Source of the DNA: WS-2 sp964650245
Lineage (GTDB): Bacteria; Eisenbacteria; RBG-16-71-46
Reading direction: 5' to 3'
Assembly: GCA_964650245.1 (NCBI GenBank)
Contig: CAZYQK010000011.1
Span: 1-34,696 of the forward strand
DNA length: 34,696 nucleotides
Shown: positions 1 through 7,371 of the stretch, in pieces
Numbering within the stretch: position 1 is the first letter of the stretch
How the letters are laid out: each line of letters begins with the position of its first letter
The notes under the pieces: model-generated
The model's input: the letters and a program-made list of their open reading frames with translations, nothing else
The model's database searches: none
Told to the model about the DNA's origin: nothing
Translations under genes and position numbers: made by a program

Positions 1-89
1 TCCAGGCCGGCGATGACTTCCTGCGCGCCCGCGGTGCCGGCCGTGCTCAGGATGAGCGCGCTTGCGAGGAGTAGAGCCTTCCACTTCAT
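1..89 (-). CDS. 5' end of an exported protein (truncated by window edge)
   Basis: Only the first 29 codons are in the window; the rest lies to the left. The start ATG (89) is preceded by a strong Shine-Dalgarno sequence, AAGGAGG on the minus strand at 101-107. The encoded N-terminus begins MKWKALLLASALILS and ends its hydrophobic stretch at TAGA-QEV, a textbook type I signal peptide with a predicted cut after AGA at residue 22. The mature protein is therefore exported to the periplasm or beyond. Nothing of the mature domain is visible, so no function can be given. A promoter candidate lies about 220 bases upstream. Confidence 0.75.
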   Translation of the reverse strand, partial: MKWKALLLASALILSTAGTAGAQEVIAGL

Positions 90-310
90 GGCGGGTAGTT
101 CCTCCTTCGGGGGGTGTTGGCCAGCGCGGATCCGCGCCTGGCGGCGCTGGTCTCGCGGACTGGTCGGGTGACTCACGGGGGCGAGGTGGTGGCCGGAGGA
201 GACCACGGCTTCGCTTGGGACACGTCGTGCGACGCGCGGCGGGGCTGCCCGACTGAAGGCGGAAGTGTGCGGGGCGGCCGAAACACTTCGCGAGGCACTG
301 CTGAGCCGGA

Positions 311-339
311 ACGCTAGGACCGGCCCCGGGGCGAGTCAA
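311..339 (-). promoter_or_regulatory. Candidate sigma-70 promoter for the truncated exported protein
   Basis: On the minus strand TTGACT (334-339) is followed after exactly 17 bases by TAGCGT (311-316). The predicted start of transcription near 304 leaves a 5' leader of roughly 215 bases before the ATG at 89. The gene-free stretch 90-394 otherwise holds only this element and the ribosome-binding site; I see no tRNA, hairpin terminator or small gene in it. Confidence 0.4.
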
Positions 340-394
340 GCCCCAATTTCGAACCCCGCCACCTTGCTCTCGAGCCCGCGGGGCGCCGCTGCGC

Positions 395-1270
395 TCAGTG
401 CGGTGGGGTCTCACGTGCGGCCTCGAGCGCCGCGCGCCGCAGCTCGGTGTCCGCGGTCGTGGACGCGAAGCGCGCGGCCGCGGCCTTGAGCCGCGGGTAG
501 GGGGCGCCGGCCGCTCCGTCGAGCGCGAGCCAGGTGAAGCGCTCGACGGCCTCCGGCCGGGTCGCCCGGTCGAGCAGTGCCGCAAGCGTCTCGGCCGCCG
601 CCTCGTGGCGCCCAAAAGTGCCTGGCGCCTTCCACAGTGCGCGGGCGGCCTCGGCGCGCACCGCCTCGACCGAGTCGCCGAGCGTCTCGAGCAGCCGGTC
701 CCGCAGGCGCCCGCGCAGCGGAAGAGCCGCGAACCGCGGCGGGCGTCCCGGCGTCGCGTGCTCGATGTCGGAGACGATCAGATTGACGCCCAGCGCCAGC
801 ACCGCCTGCTCGCGCACGCGCGGGTCGGGATCGCCACTCAGATCCAGGATGCGGGCCACGGTGGCGGGCGAGCGATAGCTCCAGCGCAGGATGGAACGCG
901 CCTTGGCCTTAAGCGTCCGGGGCCGCTCATGCTCCCCGGATTCGATCCACTCCGCGCGAAACAGAAACGGCGTCAGCGCCAGCGCCGCGGCGAGCCCGAG
1001 CGCCGCCAGCCGCTCGCGGCGCTTCGCTCGGCGCGTGACCGAGAGCGCCCCGAGCGCGGCTCCCAGAAGCGGTGGCCACGCCCAGGCGCCGGCCGCGAGG
1101 CGCTCGCGGAACGCGGCAGCTGCGGTGTGCGCGCCGAGCCCGAGCAGCAGGAAGCCCGCGGCCACCGTCACCAGCACGCCGAGCAGCCCGCCCGCGATCG
1201 TGGCGCCGGCGAGGCCCGAGCCGAAGGCGGGCGGTGCCTCCGGCCCCGGCGCCTGGCGAGGATCTTCCAC
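395..1270 (-). CDS. Membrane-anchored HEAT-repeat-like protein
   Basis: About 291 residues, not recognised as a named family. The N-terminal third is hydrophobic: likely membrane spans at about residues 20-46, 62-78 and 87-104, with a basic loop (TRRAKRRERL) between the last two. The C-terminal two thirds is soluble and helical, with HEAT/armadillo-like units: 'GDPDPRVREQAVLALGVN' near 146-163, 'GDSVEAVRAEAARALW' near 200-215, and two weaker repeats to the end. HEAT solenoids usually bind other proteins, so a membrane scaffold is a fair inference. The start is uncertain: the GTG at 1270 is the best start codon after the upstream metF-fusion stop (1321), and no clear Shine-Dalgarno sequence decides it. 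It is probably co-transcribed with that gene, about 50 bases upstream on the same strand. Confidence 0.6.
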   Translation of the reverse strand: MEDPRQAPGPEAPPAFGSGLAGATIAGGLLGVLVTVAAGFLLLGLGAHTAAAAFRERLAAGAWAWPPLLGAALGALSVTRRAKRRERLAALGLAAALALTPFLFRAEWIESGEHERPRTLKAKARSILRWSYRSPATVARILDLSGDPDPRVREQAVLALGVNLIVSDIEHATPGRPPRFAALPLRGRLRDRLLETLGDSVEAVRAEAARALWKAPGTFGRHEAAAETLAALLDRATRPEAVERFTWLALDGAAGAPYPRLKAAAARFASTTADTELRRAALEAARETPPH

Positions 1271-1320
1271 GCCCTGTCCGCCGCCTTCCGGCCGCGCCGG
1301 CCGGGCCGGCGAGACCTGCC

Positions 1321-3174
1321 TCAGATCGTGCCCTCGAGCACCTCGAGGCAGTTCTCGTAGCGCCCGAATGACGGCATCAGGTAGACCCCGTTCGCCATGC
1401 CCTTGCACTGGCCCAGCAGCTCGCGCGCCAGCTCGACACCCACCTTCTGCCCCTCGTTGGCGGCCTGGTGCATGCGGCCGCGGATCCATTCCGGAACCGA
1501 GATGCCGGGCACCTCGTTGTGCAGGAACTCGGCGTGGCGGAACGACTGGAGCGGGAGGATGCCGATCAAGATCGGGATCGCGGTGAGCCCGCTCAGCCGC
1601 TCGACGAAGCGTTTCCAGCAGTCGAGCTCGTACACCGGCTGGGTCATCACGAACTGCGGCCCCGCGTCGAGCTTGCGCTTGACGTACTCGAACTCGTGGT
1701 CGAGGTCGTCGGCCGTGGGGTTGACCCCGCAGCCGAAGGCGAAGCCGGCGGCGGCGCCGATCGAGGTGCCGGCGAGATCCGTCCCCCGGTTCATCTTCCG
1801 CACGATCCGCATCAGGCCCGGCGCGTCGGTGTCGAACACCGCGGTCGCGTTCGGATAGTCGCCCAGGCTGGGCGGATCGCCGGTCAGGCACAGGATGTTG
1901 CGGATCCCGAGCGCGTGGGCTCCGAGCAGGTCGCTCTGCAGGCCCATGAGATTCCGGTCGCGGGTGGTGTAGTGGAGAATGACCTCGAGCCGCGGGAAGT
2001 GGAGGTGGATCCGGTAGGCGAGCGCCATTGCGCTCATCCGGATGCGCGCCAGCGGGGAGTCCGCGATGTTGACCGCGTCCACGCCGCGCTGGGCCATCAT
2101 GCGCGCCGCCTCCATCACCTTGGTGGTGTTGATGCCGCGCGGCGGATCGATCTCGACGCTCACCACGAACTTCTCGCGCAGCATTCTCAGGAACGGCGGC
2201 TCCTCTGTCTCGGCCGCCAGCTCGACCGGCGCCGGCGCCGCTTCCAGCACCCGCACGTCGGCGCCCGGGGTCAGCTTCTCGGCCGGGAGCTTCGAGGCCA
2301 GCCGCTCGCGCATGGCGCGGGTGTGGGCCGGAGTCGTGCCGCAGCATCCGCCCACCAGGCTCACGCCCATCTCGACCGCCCGCGCCGCGAAGTCGGCGAA
2401 GTACTCGGGACTCGCGAGGTAGAGGAACCGTCCCTCGAGGAACTGAGGCAGACCCGCGTTGGGCATGGCAGAGACCGGCGTCCCCTCCGCGGCGGCCAGC
2501 ACCTCCTCCAGCACCTCGAGCGTGGCCTGCGGTCCGACGCCGCAGTTCAAGCCCACCACGTCGGCCCCCGCCTGCTTGAGCGCGCGCACCGCGAGCGTCG
2601 GGGTGTGGCCGTAGAGCGTCTTCCCGTCCTGCCCGTATGTCATCTGCGCGATGATCGGGAGGTCGAGCGACACGCGGCGCACCGAGCGCAGCGCGGCCAG
2701 GATCTCGTTCAGGTCCTGAAAGGTCTCGAGGATGAAGCAGTCGCAGCCGCCTTCGAGCAGGCCTTCCGCGGTGGCGCGGAAGAAGCGCTCGGCGTCCGCG
2801 ACCGCGATCGATCCGAACGGCTCGAGCGGTTTTCCGAGCGGGCCGATCGAGCCCGCGACGAAGGCGTTCACCCCCACGATCTCGCGCGCGGCGCGCGCCA
2901 CCTTCACGCCCTGGCGCGCGATCACCCGCACCTTTTCTCCCAGTCCGTGAGGTGCCAGGCGCACCTCGTTGCAGCCGAAGGTATTGCTCTCGATCAGCTC
3001 GGCCCCGGCCGCGAGGTAGTCGCGGTGCACCGATTCGACCACCGTGGGCCTGGACAGGTTGAGCCCGTCGAAGCTCTGGTCGAAGCCGGTGCCGCGCTCG
3101 TAGAGCTGGGTGCCCATCGCGCCATCGGCCAGCAGCGGGGCGCGGCTCAAGCGTTCGAGGAAGGGTGAGGGCAT
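1321..3174 (-). CDS. Bifunctional homocysteine S-methyltransferase / 5,10-methylenetetrahydrofolate reductase
   Basis: 617 residues with two fused domains, as in B. subtilis YitJ. Residues 1-300 form the Zn-dependent homocysteine S-methyltransferase barrel: 'LLADGAMGTQLYERG' at 14-28, the first zinc Cys at 211 (GLNCGVGP), and the Cys pair 277-278 in GGCCGTTP. Residues 330-617 form the MetF-type FAD barrel, beginning 'FVVSVEIDPPRG' with the catalytic Glu at 341. The product would link reduction of methylene-THF to methyl-THF with methyl transfer to homocysteine in methionine synthesis and one-carbon recycling. The B12-binding and activation modules of MetH are absent, so the natural methyl donor is uncertain. 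The ATG at 3174 fits the domain start; no Shine-Dalgarno sequence is present, and a promoter lies only 9 bases upstream, suggesting a leaderless transcript. Confidence 0.93.
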   Translation of the reverse strand: MPSPFLERLSRAPLLADGAMGTQLYERGTGFDQSFDGLNLSRPTVVESVHRDYLAAGAELIESNTFGCNEVRLAPHGLGEKVRVIARQGVKVARAAREIVGVNAFVAGSIGPLGKPLEPFGSIAVADAERFFRATAEGLLEGGCDCFILETFQDLNEILAALRSVRRVSLDLPIIAQMTYGQDGKTLYGHTPTLAVRALKQAGADVVGLNCGVGPQATLEVLEEVLAAAEGTPVSAMPNAGLPQFLEGRFLYLASPEYFADFAARAVEMGVSLVGGCCGTTPAHTRAMRERLASKLPAEKLTPGADVRVLEAAPAPVELAAETEEPPFLRMLREKFVVSVEIDPPRGINTTKVMEAARMMAQRGVDAVNIADSPLARIRMSAMALAYRIHLHFPRLEVILHYTTRDRNLMGLQSDLLGAHALGIRNILCLTGDPPSLGDYPNATAVFDTDAPGLMRIVRKMNRGTDLAGTSIGAAAGFAFGCGVNPTADDLDHEFEYVKRKLDAGPQFVMTQPVYELDCWKRFVERLSGLTAIPILIGILPLQSFRHAEFLHNEVPGISVPEWIRGRMHQAANEGQKVGVELARELLGQCKGMANGVYLMPSFGRYENCLEVLEGTI

Positions 3175-3183
3175 GGACGCCGG

Positions 3184-3213
3184 AATCTACGAGGTCGGGG
3201 GAGCGGGGCGCAA
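3184..3213 (-). promoter_or_regulatory. Promoter of the homocysteine methyltransferase/MTHFR fusion gene
   Basis: On the minus strand TTGCGC (3208-3213) and TAGATT (3184-3189) are separated by 18 bases. Only 9 bases lie between the -10 box and the ATG at 3174, so transcription should begin within about 3 bases of the start codon. There is no room for a SAM riboswitch or a Shine-Dalgarno sequence. Confidence 0.5.
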
Positions 3214-3287
3214 GTTGCGGCGCGGCGGGTACCGGCGGCGACGCGCCCGACCCTGAGATCTCCCGGCGAATCGCGTCTGCGCGCTCG

Positions 3288-3316
3288 TTGGAGCGGCATG
3301 CCGCCGCTGTTATAGT
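3288..3316 (+). promoter_or_regulatory. Promoter of the S55-peptidase gene run, next to the start codon
   Basis: TTGGAG (3288-3293), a 17-base spacer and TATAGT (3311-3316) form the best -10 box seen in the window. The GTG start follows after 8 bases at 3325, so the transcript should start at or within a few bases of the start codon. It is divergent from the promoter at 3184-3213, with about 75 bases between the two -35 boxes. Confidence 0.6.
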
Positions 3317-3324
3317 GCCGCGCC

Positions 3325-5166
3325 GTGACCCTCCGGACCTCCACGACCCTCGCCCTCCTGTGCGGTTTCGTGCTCTCCGCCCCGGCCTACGCCGCTGTCT
3401 CTGCCGTTCCCACGCTCGATCCCGACCGGCTCCGCCCCGGCCAGAAGGCCGAGGTCCGGACGGTGTTCGAGGGTGAGAAGGTGGAGAGCTTCGAGGCCGA
3501 GATCGTCGGCGTGCTCCGCGGCGGACGCAGCGAGGGCGACATGATCCTGGCGCGCGCCACGTCCGAGCGCGTGGTGCGGACCGGGGTGGCGGCCGGCATG
3601 AGCGGCTCGCCGGTCTACGTCGACGGCAAGCTGATCGGGGCGCTTTCCAGCGGGTGGGCGTTCTCGCGCGAGCCCATCTTCGGAATCACCCCGATCGGCG
3701 AGATGCTCGCCGTGCTCGACCAGCAGACCTCCCGGCCGTCCGAGAGCACCGCCGGCCCGACCGGGATCGACGCGCCGGGCCTCGCGGGCGGGGTGCGTTT
3801 CGGCGAGTTCCGCTGGGACAATGAGAGCACGACGGCAGAGGAAGTGCCCGGCCGAGCCGGAAGCCCCGCAGACTCGCGCCTCGCGACCGGCCTCGCGCCG
3901 CTCGCGATTCCGCTGGCGGCGAGCGGGCTCCATTCGCGTGCCCTGGATGTCGCACGCGACGCCTTCGCCGGCCTCGGCCTCGCCGTGGTCCCGGGGGGCC
4001 GCGCGCCCGACGGCGGACCGCCTCCCGAGGCGCTGGTGCCGGGGGCCGCGGTCGCGGTGGACGTGCTGCGGGGCGATCTCCTCCTGTCCGCGATCGGGAC
4101 CGTGACCTACCGCGCCGGCGATCGCATCCTGATCTTCGGCCATCCGCTATTCCAGTCGGGCGAGGTGCGGCTTCCGCTCTCGACCGCCGCCATCACCACG
4201 GTGATTCCCAACCAGCAGAACTCGTTCAAGCTGGGCGTGACCGGGCGCCAGGCCGGGGTGGTGACGCAGGACCGCCGCGCCGCGGTGGCGGGAACCATCG
4301 GGGGCGTGCCGCGCCTCATGCCGCTCGCGGTCTCGGTCGCGTCCGGCTCCGGTCGCCAGCAGTTCCACTTCGAGAGCATCGAGGACCGCGCGCTCGCACC
4401 CGTGTTGCTCGGCCTGGCCGCGATCAACTCCCTGCTCGAATCGGGCGGCATCGGCGGCAACCAGACCCTGCGCTGGGCTATGACGCTTCATCGCCGGGGC
4501 GCCCCGCCGCTCAAGTTCGCTGACGTGGTCGCGGGAGAGACGCCGGTCGGGGAGCTGGGGGCGGCCCTCGCCGGGCCGCTGCGATTCCTCTTCAACAATC
4601 CGTTCCAGCGCCTGGCGCTCGACAGCATGAGCGTCGCGCTCGAGGTGGTCCCCGGGCGCGAACAGTGGGCGCTGCGCGGCGCGCGCGTGCTCGATTCGGC
4701 GGTGCGGCCGGGGGGACGGGTGCGGGTGCGCTGCGATCTCGAGCGCTGGCGCGGTGGCCGGGAGACCCACGAGCTGTCGCTCGCGGTTCCGGCCGAGGCC
4801 CCGGACGGACGCTACGTGATGTGGCTCGGCGGCGGGACCGAGCTCGCGCGCTACGAGGCCTCGCGCCTGCCGGCCCGCTACCGTCCGATCTCGCTCGACG
4901 ACGCGTGGCGGAGGCTGGCCGCGCTGCGGCGCACGGACGCGCTCTACGGCGCGCTCTACGCGCGCGCACCCGAGGTCACGAGCGAGGACCGCGACTACCC
5001 GGAGCTCCCGGTTTCGGCGCTGGCGCTGTTGTCGGGCGGGCAGAGCGCCGGCGACCGGGCGCGTCGCGGCGAGGTTGCGATCCTGGATGAGACCCGGATG
5101 GCGCTGGACGGGGTGCTGCGCGGCGAGCTGCTGCTGCAGGTCAACGTGGATTCGGCCGCACCATGA
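3325..5166 (+). CDS. Secreted SpoIVB-type S55 peptidase-domain protein with swapped catalytic blocks
   Basis: 613 residues. Residues 1-23 are a signal peptide (cut after AYA), so the protein acts outside the cytoplasm. Residues 45-130 match the C-terminal half of the SpoIVB S55 domain, including the serine motif GMSGSPVY (Ser93) and 'DGKLIGALSS'. The His block comes afterwards: 'AIGTVTYRAGD' then FGHPLF (His273) and 'TQDRRAAVAGTIGG' near 314-327. In B. subtilis SpoIVB, as I recall it, the His block precedes the Ser block, so the order here is permuted. No PDZ domain is evident, and the position expected for the catalytic Asp just before GMSGS holds Ser/Glu (ATSERVV), so activity is uncertain. 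The C-terminal 200 residues look beta-rich and are not recognised. It heads a five-gene run; the propeller gene begins 13 bases after its stop. Confidence 0.8.
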   Translation: MTLRTSTTLALLCGFVLSAPAYAAVSAVPTLDPDRLRPGQKAEVRTVFEGEKVESFEAEIVGVLRGGRSEGDMILARATSERVVRTGVAAGMSGSPVYVDGKLIGALSSGWAFSREPIFGITPIGEMLAVLDQQTSRPSESTAGPTGIDAPGLAGGVRFGEFRWDNESTTAEEVPGRAGSPADSRLATGLAPLAIPLAASGLHSRALDVARDAFAGLGLAVVPGGRAPDGGPPPEALVPGAAVAVDVLRGDLLLSAIGTVTYRAGDRILIFGHPLFQSGEVRLPLSTAAITTVIPNQQNSFKLGVTGRQAGVVTQDRRAAVAGTIGGVPRLMPLAVSVASGSGRQQFHFESIEDRALAPVLLGLAAINSLLESGGIGGNQTLRWAMTLHRRGAPPLKFADVVAGETPVGELGAALAGPLRFLFNNPFQRLALDSMSVALEVVPGREQWALRGARVLDSAVRPGGRVRVRCDLERWRGGRETHELSLAVPAEAPDGRYVMWLGGGTELARYEASRLPARYRPISLDDAWRRLAALRRTDALYGALYARAPEVTSEDRDYPELPVSALALLSGGQSAGDRARRGEVAILDETRMALDGVLRGELLLQVNVDSAAP

Positions 5167-5179
5167 GCCGGGAGGTAAA

Positions 5180-7363
5180 TTGAAGACCGAGCGAGAGACC
5201 CTGGAGTCGCGGGCGGGGAATGCAGCGCACGCGCGGGCGACCGACCGCCCCTGGCGGGTGGTGCTCGCGGTGGCGATCGCCGCGGCGAGCGCGCTGGCGG
5301 CCCCGGCGCGCGCCGGTGAGACGCAGTGGTGGATTCTCGATTCGGCCGCCGATCACGCGAAGTCCGAAGCCCGGGGCGCAGTAGTGCGGCCCGACGGCGT
5401 GATCGGTCTCGGGCCTCGCGCCGAGGTCGCGAAGGACGAGAGCCTGACCGTGGTGTGGGCGATCGCGGTGCTGGCCGACGGCTCGGTGGCATTGGCCGGC
5501 GATCGTGGTCGCATCGAGCGCTGGACCGAGGCGGGGGGCCTCCAGCCGTGGGTGAAGCTCCCGGCAGGGCAGGTGCTCTCGCTCGCCCCGTCCGGGGACG
5601 GAGTGGTGGCGGGGACCGGACCCGAGGGCACCATCTACCGCGTGACCGCGAAGGGTGACACCGCGCTCATCGCGCGCACCGGCGAGCGCTACGTGTGGGG
5701 ACTGGCGCCCGCGCCGGGCGGCGGCTGGTACGCCGCGACCGGAACCCATGGCAAGCTGCTGCGGGTGGACGGCGGGAACGCGCGCGTGCTGCTCGATTCC
5801 GACGAGAGCAACCTGGTCTCGCTGGCGCCGGACGGCAAGGGTGGCGTCTACACCGGCGGCGACTCGCGCGGCCGCGTGTTCCACGTGCGCGAAGGCGGCT
5901 CGGTGCGCACCGTGTTCGACGCCGCCGAGGACGAAGTCAGGGCACTCGCGATCGGCGCGGATGGCGCCCTGTACGCCGCCGCACTGAGTGCATCGGCGGT
6001 CTCCGATGACGAAGAGGGTGCGAGCGGCGAGAAGCCCGCCCCGGTCAAGAGCGCCGTGAGCGGCGGGCGCGCGGTGGTCTATCGCATCGTGCCCGACAGC
6101 CTGGCCGCCATCTACTGGACCTCACCGCAGCCGTTCGTCTTCGCGCTGGCCGGCGCTCGCGAGGGCCTGCTGGCCGCGACCGGCAACCGCGCCGCCCTCT
6201 ACCGCGTCGAGCGTCCGGGGGGAGCCGCGCAGCTGCTCGCGGCGCCGCAGGGCCAGATCACCGCGCTCGCCCTCGGCCGCGAGGCCCGGGTCTTCGCGGC
6301 GACCTCCAACCCGGCGGCGCTCTGGCGGCTGGGTCCGGAGCCGGCCTCCCGGGGCGAGCTCATCTCCACCGTGCTCGACGCGCGCCGCATCGCGCGCTTC
6401 GGCCGCATCCGCTGGCGCGGCGAGGCCGGCGGCGCGCGGGTGGAGCTCGAGACCCGCAGCGGCAACACCGATCCCCCCGACACCACGTGGAGCGCGTGGG
6501 CGGGCGGCCCGTCGGCGGACGAAGGATCGCGCATCGCGGCCCCTCCCGCGCGTTATCTCCAGTGGAAGCTCGTGCTCGCGGGCGGGACCCCGCGCATCGA
6601 GTCGGTGGAGGCGGCGTGGCGCGAGCAGAACCTGCCGCCGCGCATCGAGGAGATCACGGTGGCGCCGCAGGGACACGGTTTCCGCGAGGGCGAGATGCTT
6701 CCCCGCAGCGAATCGGTGACCCAGACGCTGCCGGGCGGGCAGAAGGTCGAATACTCGCTGCCGCAGCCCGCCGCCCCGCGCGCGCTGCGCGACCTGCCGA
6801 TGTGGGCGCGAGGGCTGCGCACCGTGCAGTGGCGCGCGGGCGATCCCAACGGCGACGCGCTGCGCTACCGCGTGGACATGCGGCGCGCGGAGGAGGGCCC
6901 GTGGATCAAGGTGGGCGAGAATCTGGACGCCACGTCCTTCACCTGGGACACCAACGCGCTCCCCGACGGCCGCTACCGGCTGCGCGTCACCGCCAGCGAC
7001 GCGGCCGGAAACCCGGTGGGCGAGGAGCGCACCGACGAGGCGCTGAGCGAGCCTTTCACGGTGGACAACTCCCCGCCCCAGGTCACCGCGTTCGCGGCGC
7101 GGGGCGAGTCCGGCGCCGTCGCGCTCGACGGCCGGGCCGAGGACGGGTTCTCACCGCTCTCGCGCATCGAGGTCTCGCTCGACGACGGCGACTGGCGCAC
7201 GGTCTCGCCGGACGGGGGGCTCGCCGACGACCGCGTGCTCTCGTTCCGGGCGCGCCTCCCGAAGGTCGAGCCGGGCGAGCACACCGTGAGCGTGCGGGCC
7301 GTTGACCTCGCGGGCAACACCGCCACGCGCTCGAGCCGGGTCACCGTTCCGCCCGCGCGCTGA
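5180..7363 (+). CDS. Secreted beta-propeller protein with C-terminal Ig/fibronectin-like domains
   Basis: 727 residues from the TTG at 5180, chosen because GGAGG (5171-5175) sits 4 bases upstream and the start lies 13 bases after the previous stop. A long n-region and hydrophobic core end at APARA-GE (about residue 45), giving export. Residues 50-410 carry repeated propeller blades such as 'AIAVLADGSVALAGDRGRIERW', recurring as 'GDGVVAGTGPEGTIYRV', 'PGGGWYAATGTHGKLLRV' and 'DGKGGVYTGGDSRGRVFHV', each about 40-50 residues. This resembles NHL/PQQ-like or ligand-sensing propellers. Residues 415-510 look like a carbohydrate-binding-like sandwich, and 540-727 contain two Ig/fibronectin-like units ('DGRYRLRVTASDAAGNPVGEE', 'GEHTVSVRAVDLAGNTA'). 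No catalytic motif is apparent. The role is probably binding or surface assembly; the partner is unknown. Confidence 0.7.
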   Translation: MKTERETLESRAGNAAHARATDRPWRVVLAVAIAAASALAAPARAGETQWWILDSAADHAKSEARGAVVRPDGVIGLGPRAEVAKDESLTVVWAIAVLADGSVALAGDRGRIERWTEAGGLQPWVKLPAGQVLSLAPSGDGVVAGTGPEGTIYRVTAKGDTALIARTGERYVWGLAPAPGGGWYAATGTHGKLLRVDGGNARVLLDSDESNLVSLAPDGKGGVYTGGDSRGRVFHVREGGSVRTVFDAAEDEVRALAIGADGALYAAALSASAVSDDEEGASGEKPAPVKSAVSGGRAVVYRIVPDSLAAIYWTSPQPFVFALAGAREGLLAATGNRAALYRVERPGGAAQLLAAPQGQITALALGREARVFAATSNPAALWRLGPEPASRGELISTVLDARRIARFGRIRWRGEAGGARVELETRSGNTDPPDTTWSAWAGGPSADEGSRIAAPPARYLQWKLVLAGGTPRIESVEAAWREQNLPPRIEEITVAPQGHGFREGEMLPRSESVTQTLPGGQKVEYSLPQPAAPRALRDLPMWARGLRTVQWRAGDPNGDALRYRVDMRRAEEGPWIKVGENLDATSFTWDTNALPDGRYRLRVTASDAAGNPVGEERTDEALSEPFTVDNSPPQVTAFAARGESGAVALDGRAEDGFSPLSRIEVSLDDGDWRTVSPDGGLADDRVLSFRARLPKVEPGEHTVSVRAVDLAGNTATRSSRVTVPPAR

Positions 7364-7371
7364 AGCCCGGC

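Noticed and set aside
398..1360. Long plus-strand open frames opposite the HEAT-like gene
   Set aside because: They are Arg/Pro/Gly-rich mirror frames typical of high-GC DNA, without ribosome sites or domain-like sequence; the minus-strand frame has membrane spans and HEAT repeats.
3175..3324. Possible SAM riboswitch upstream of the methionine-cycle gene
   Set aside because: The -10 box is 9 bases from the ATG, leaving no leader in which a riboswitch could fold.
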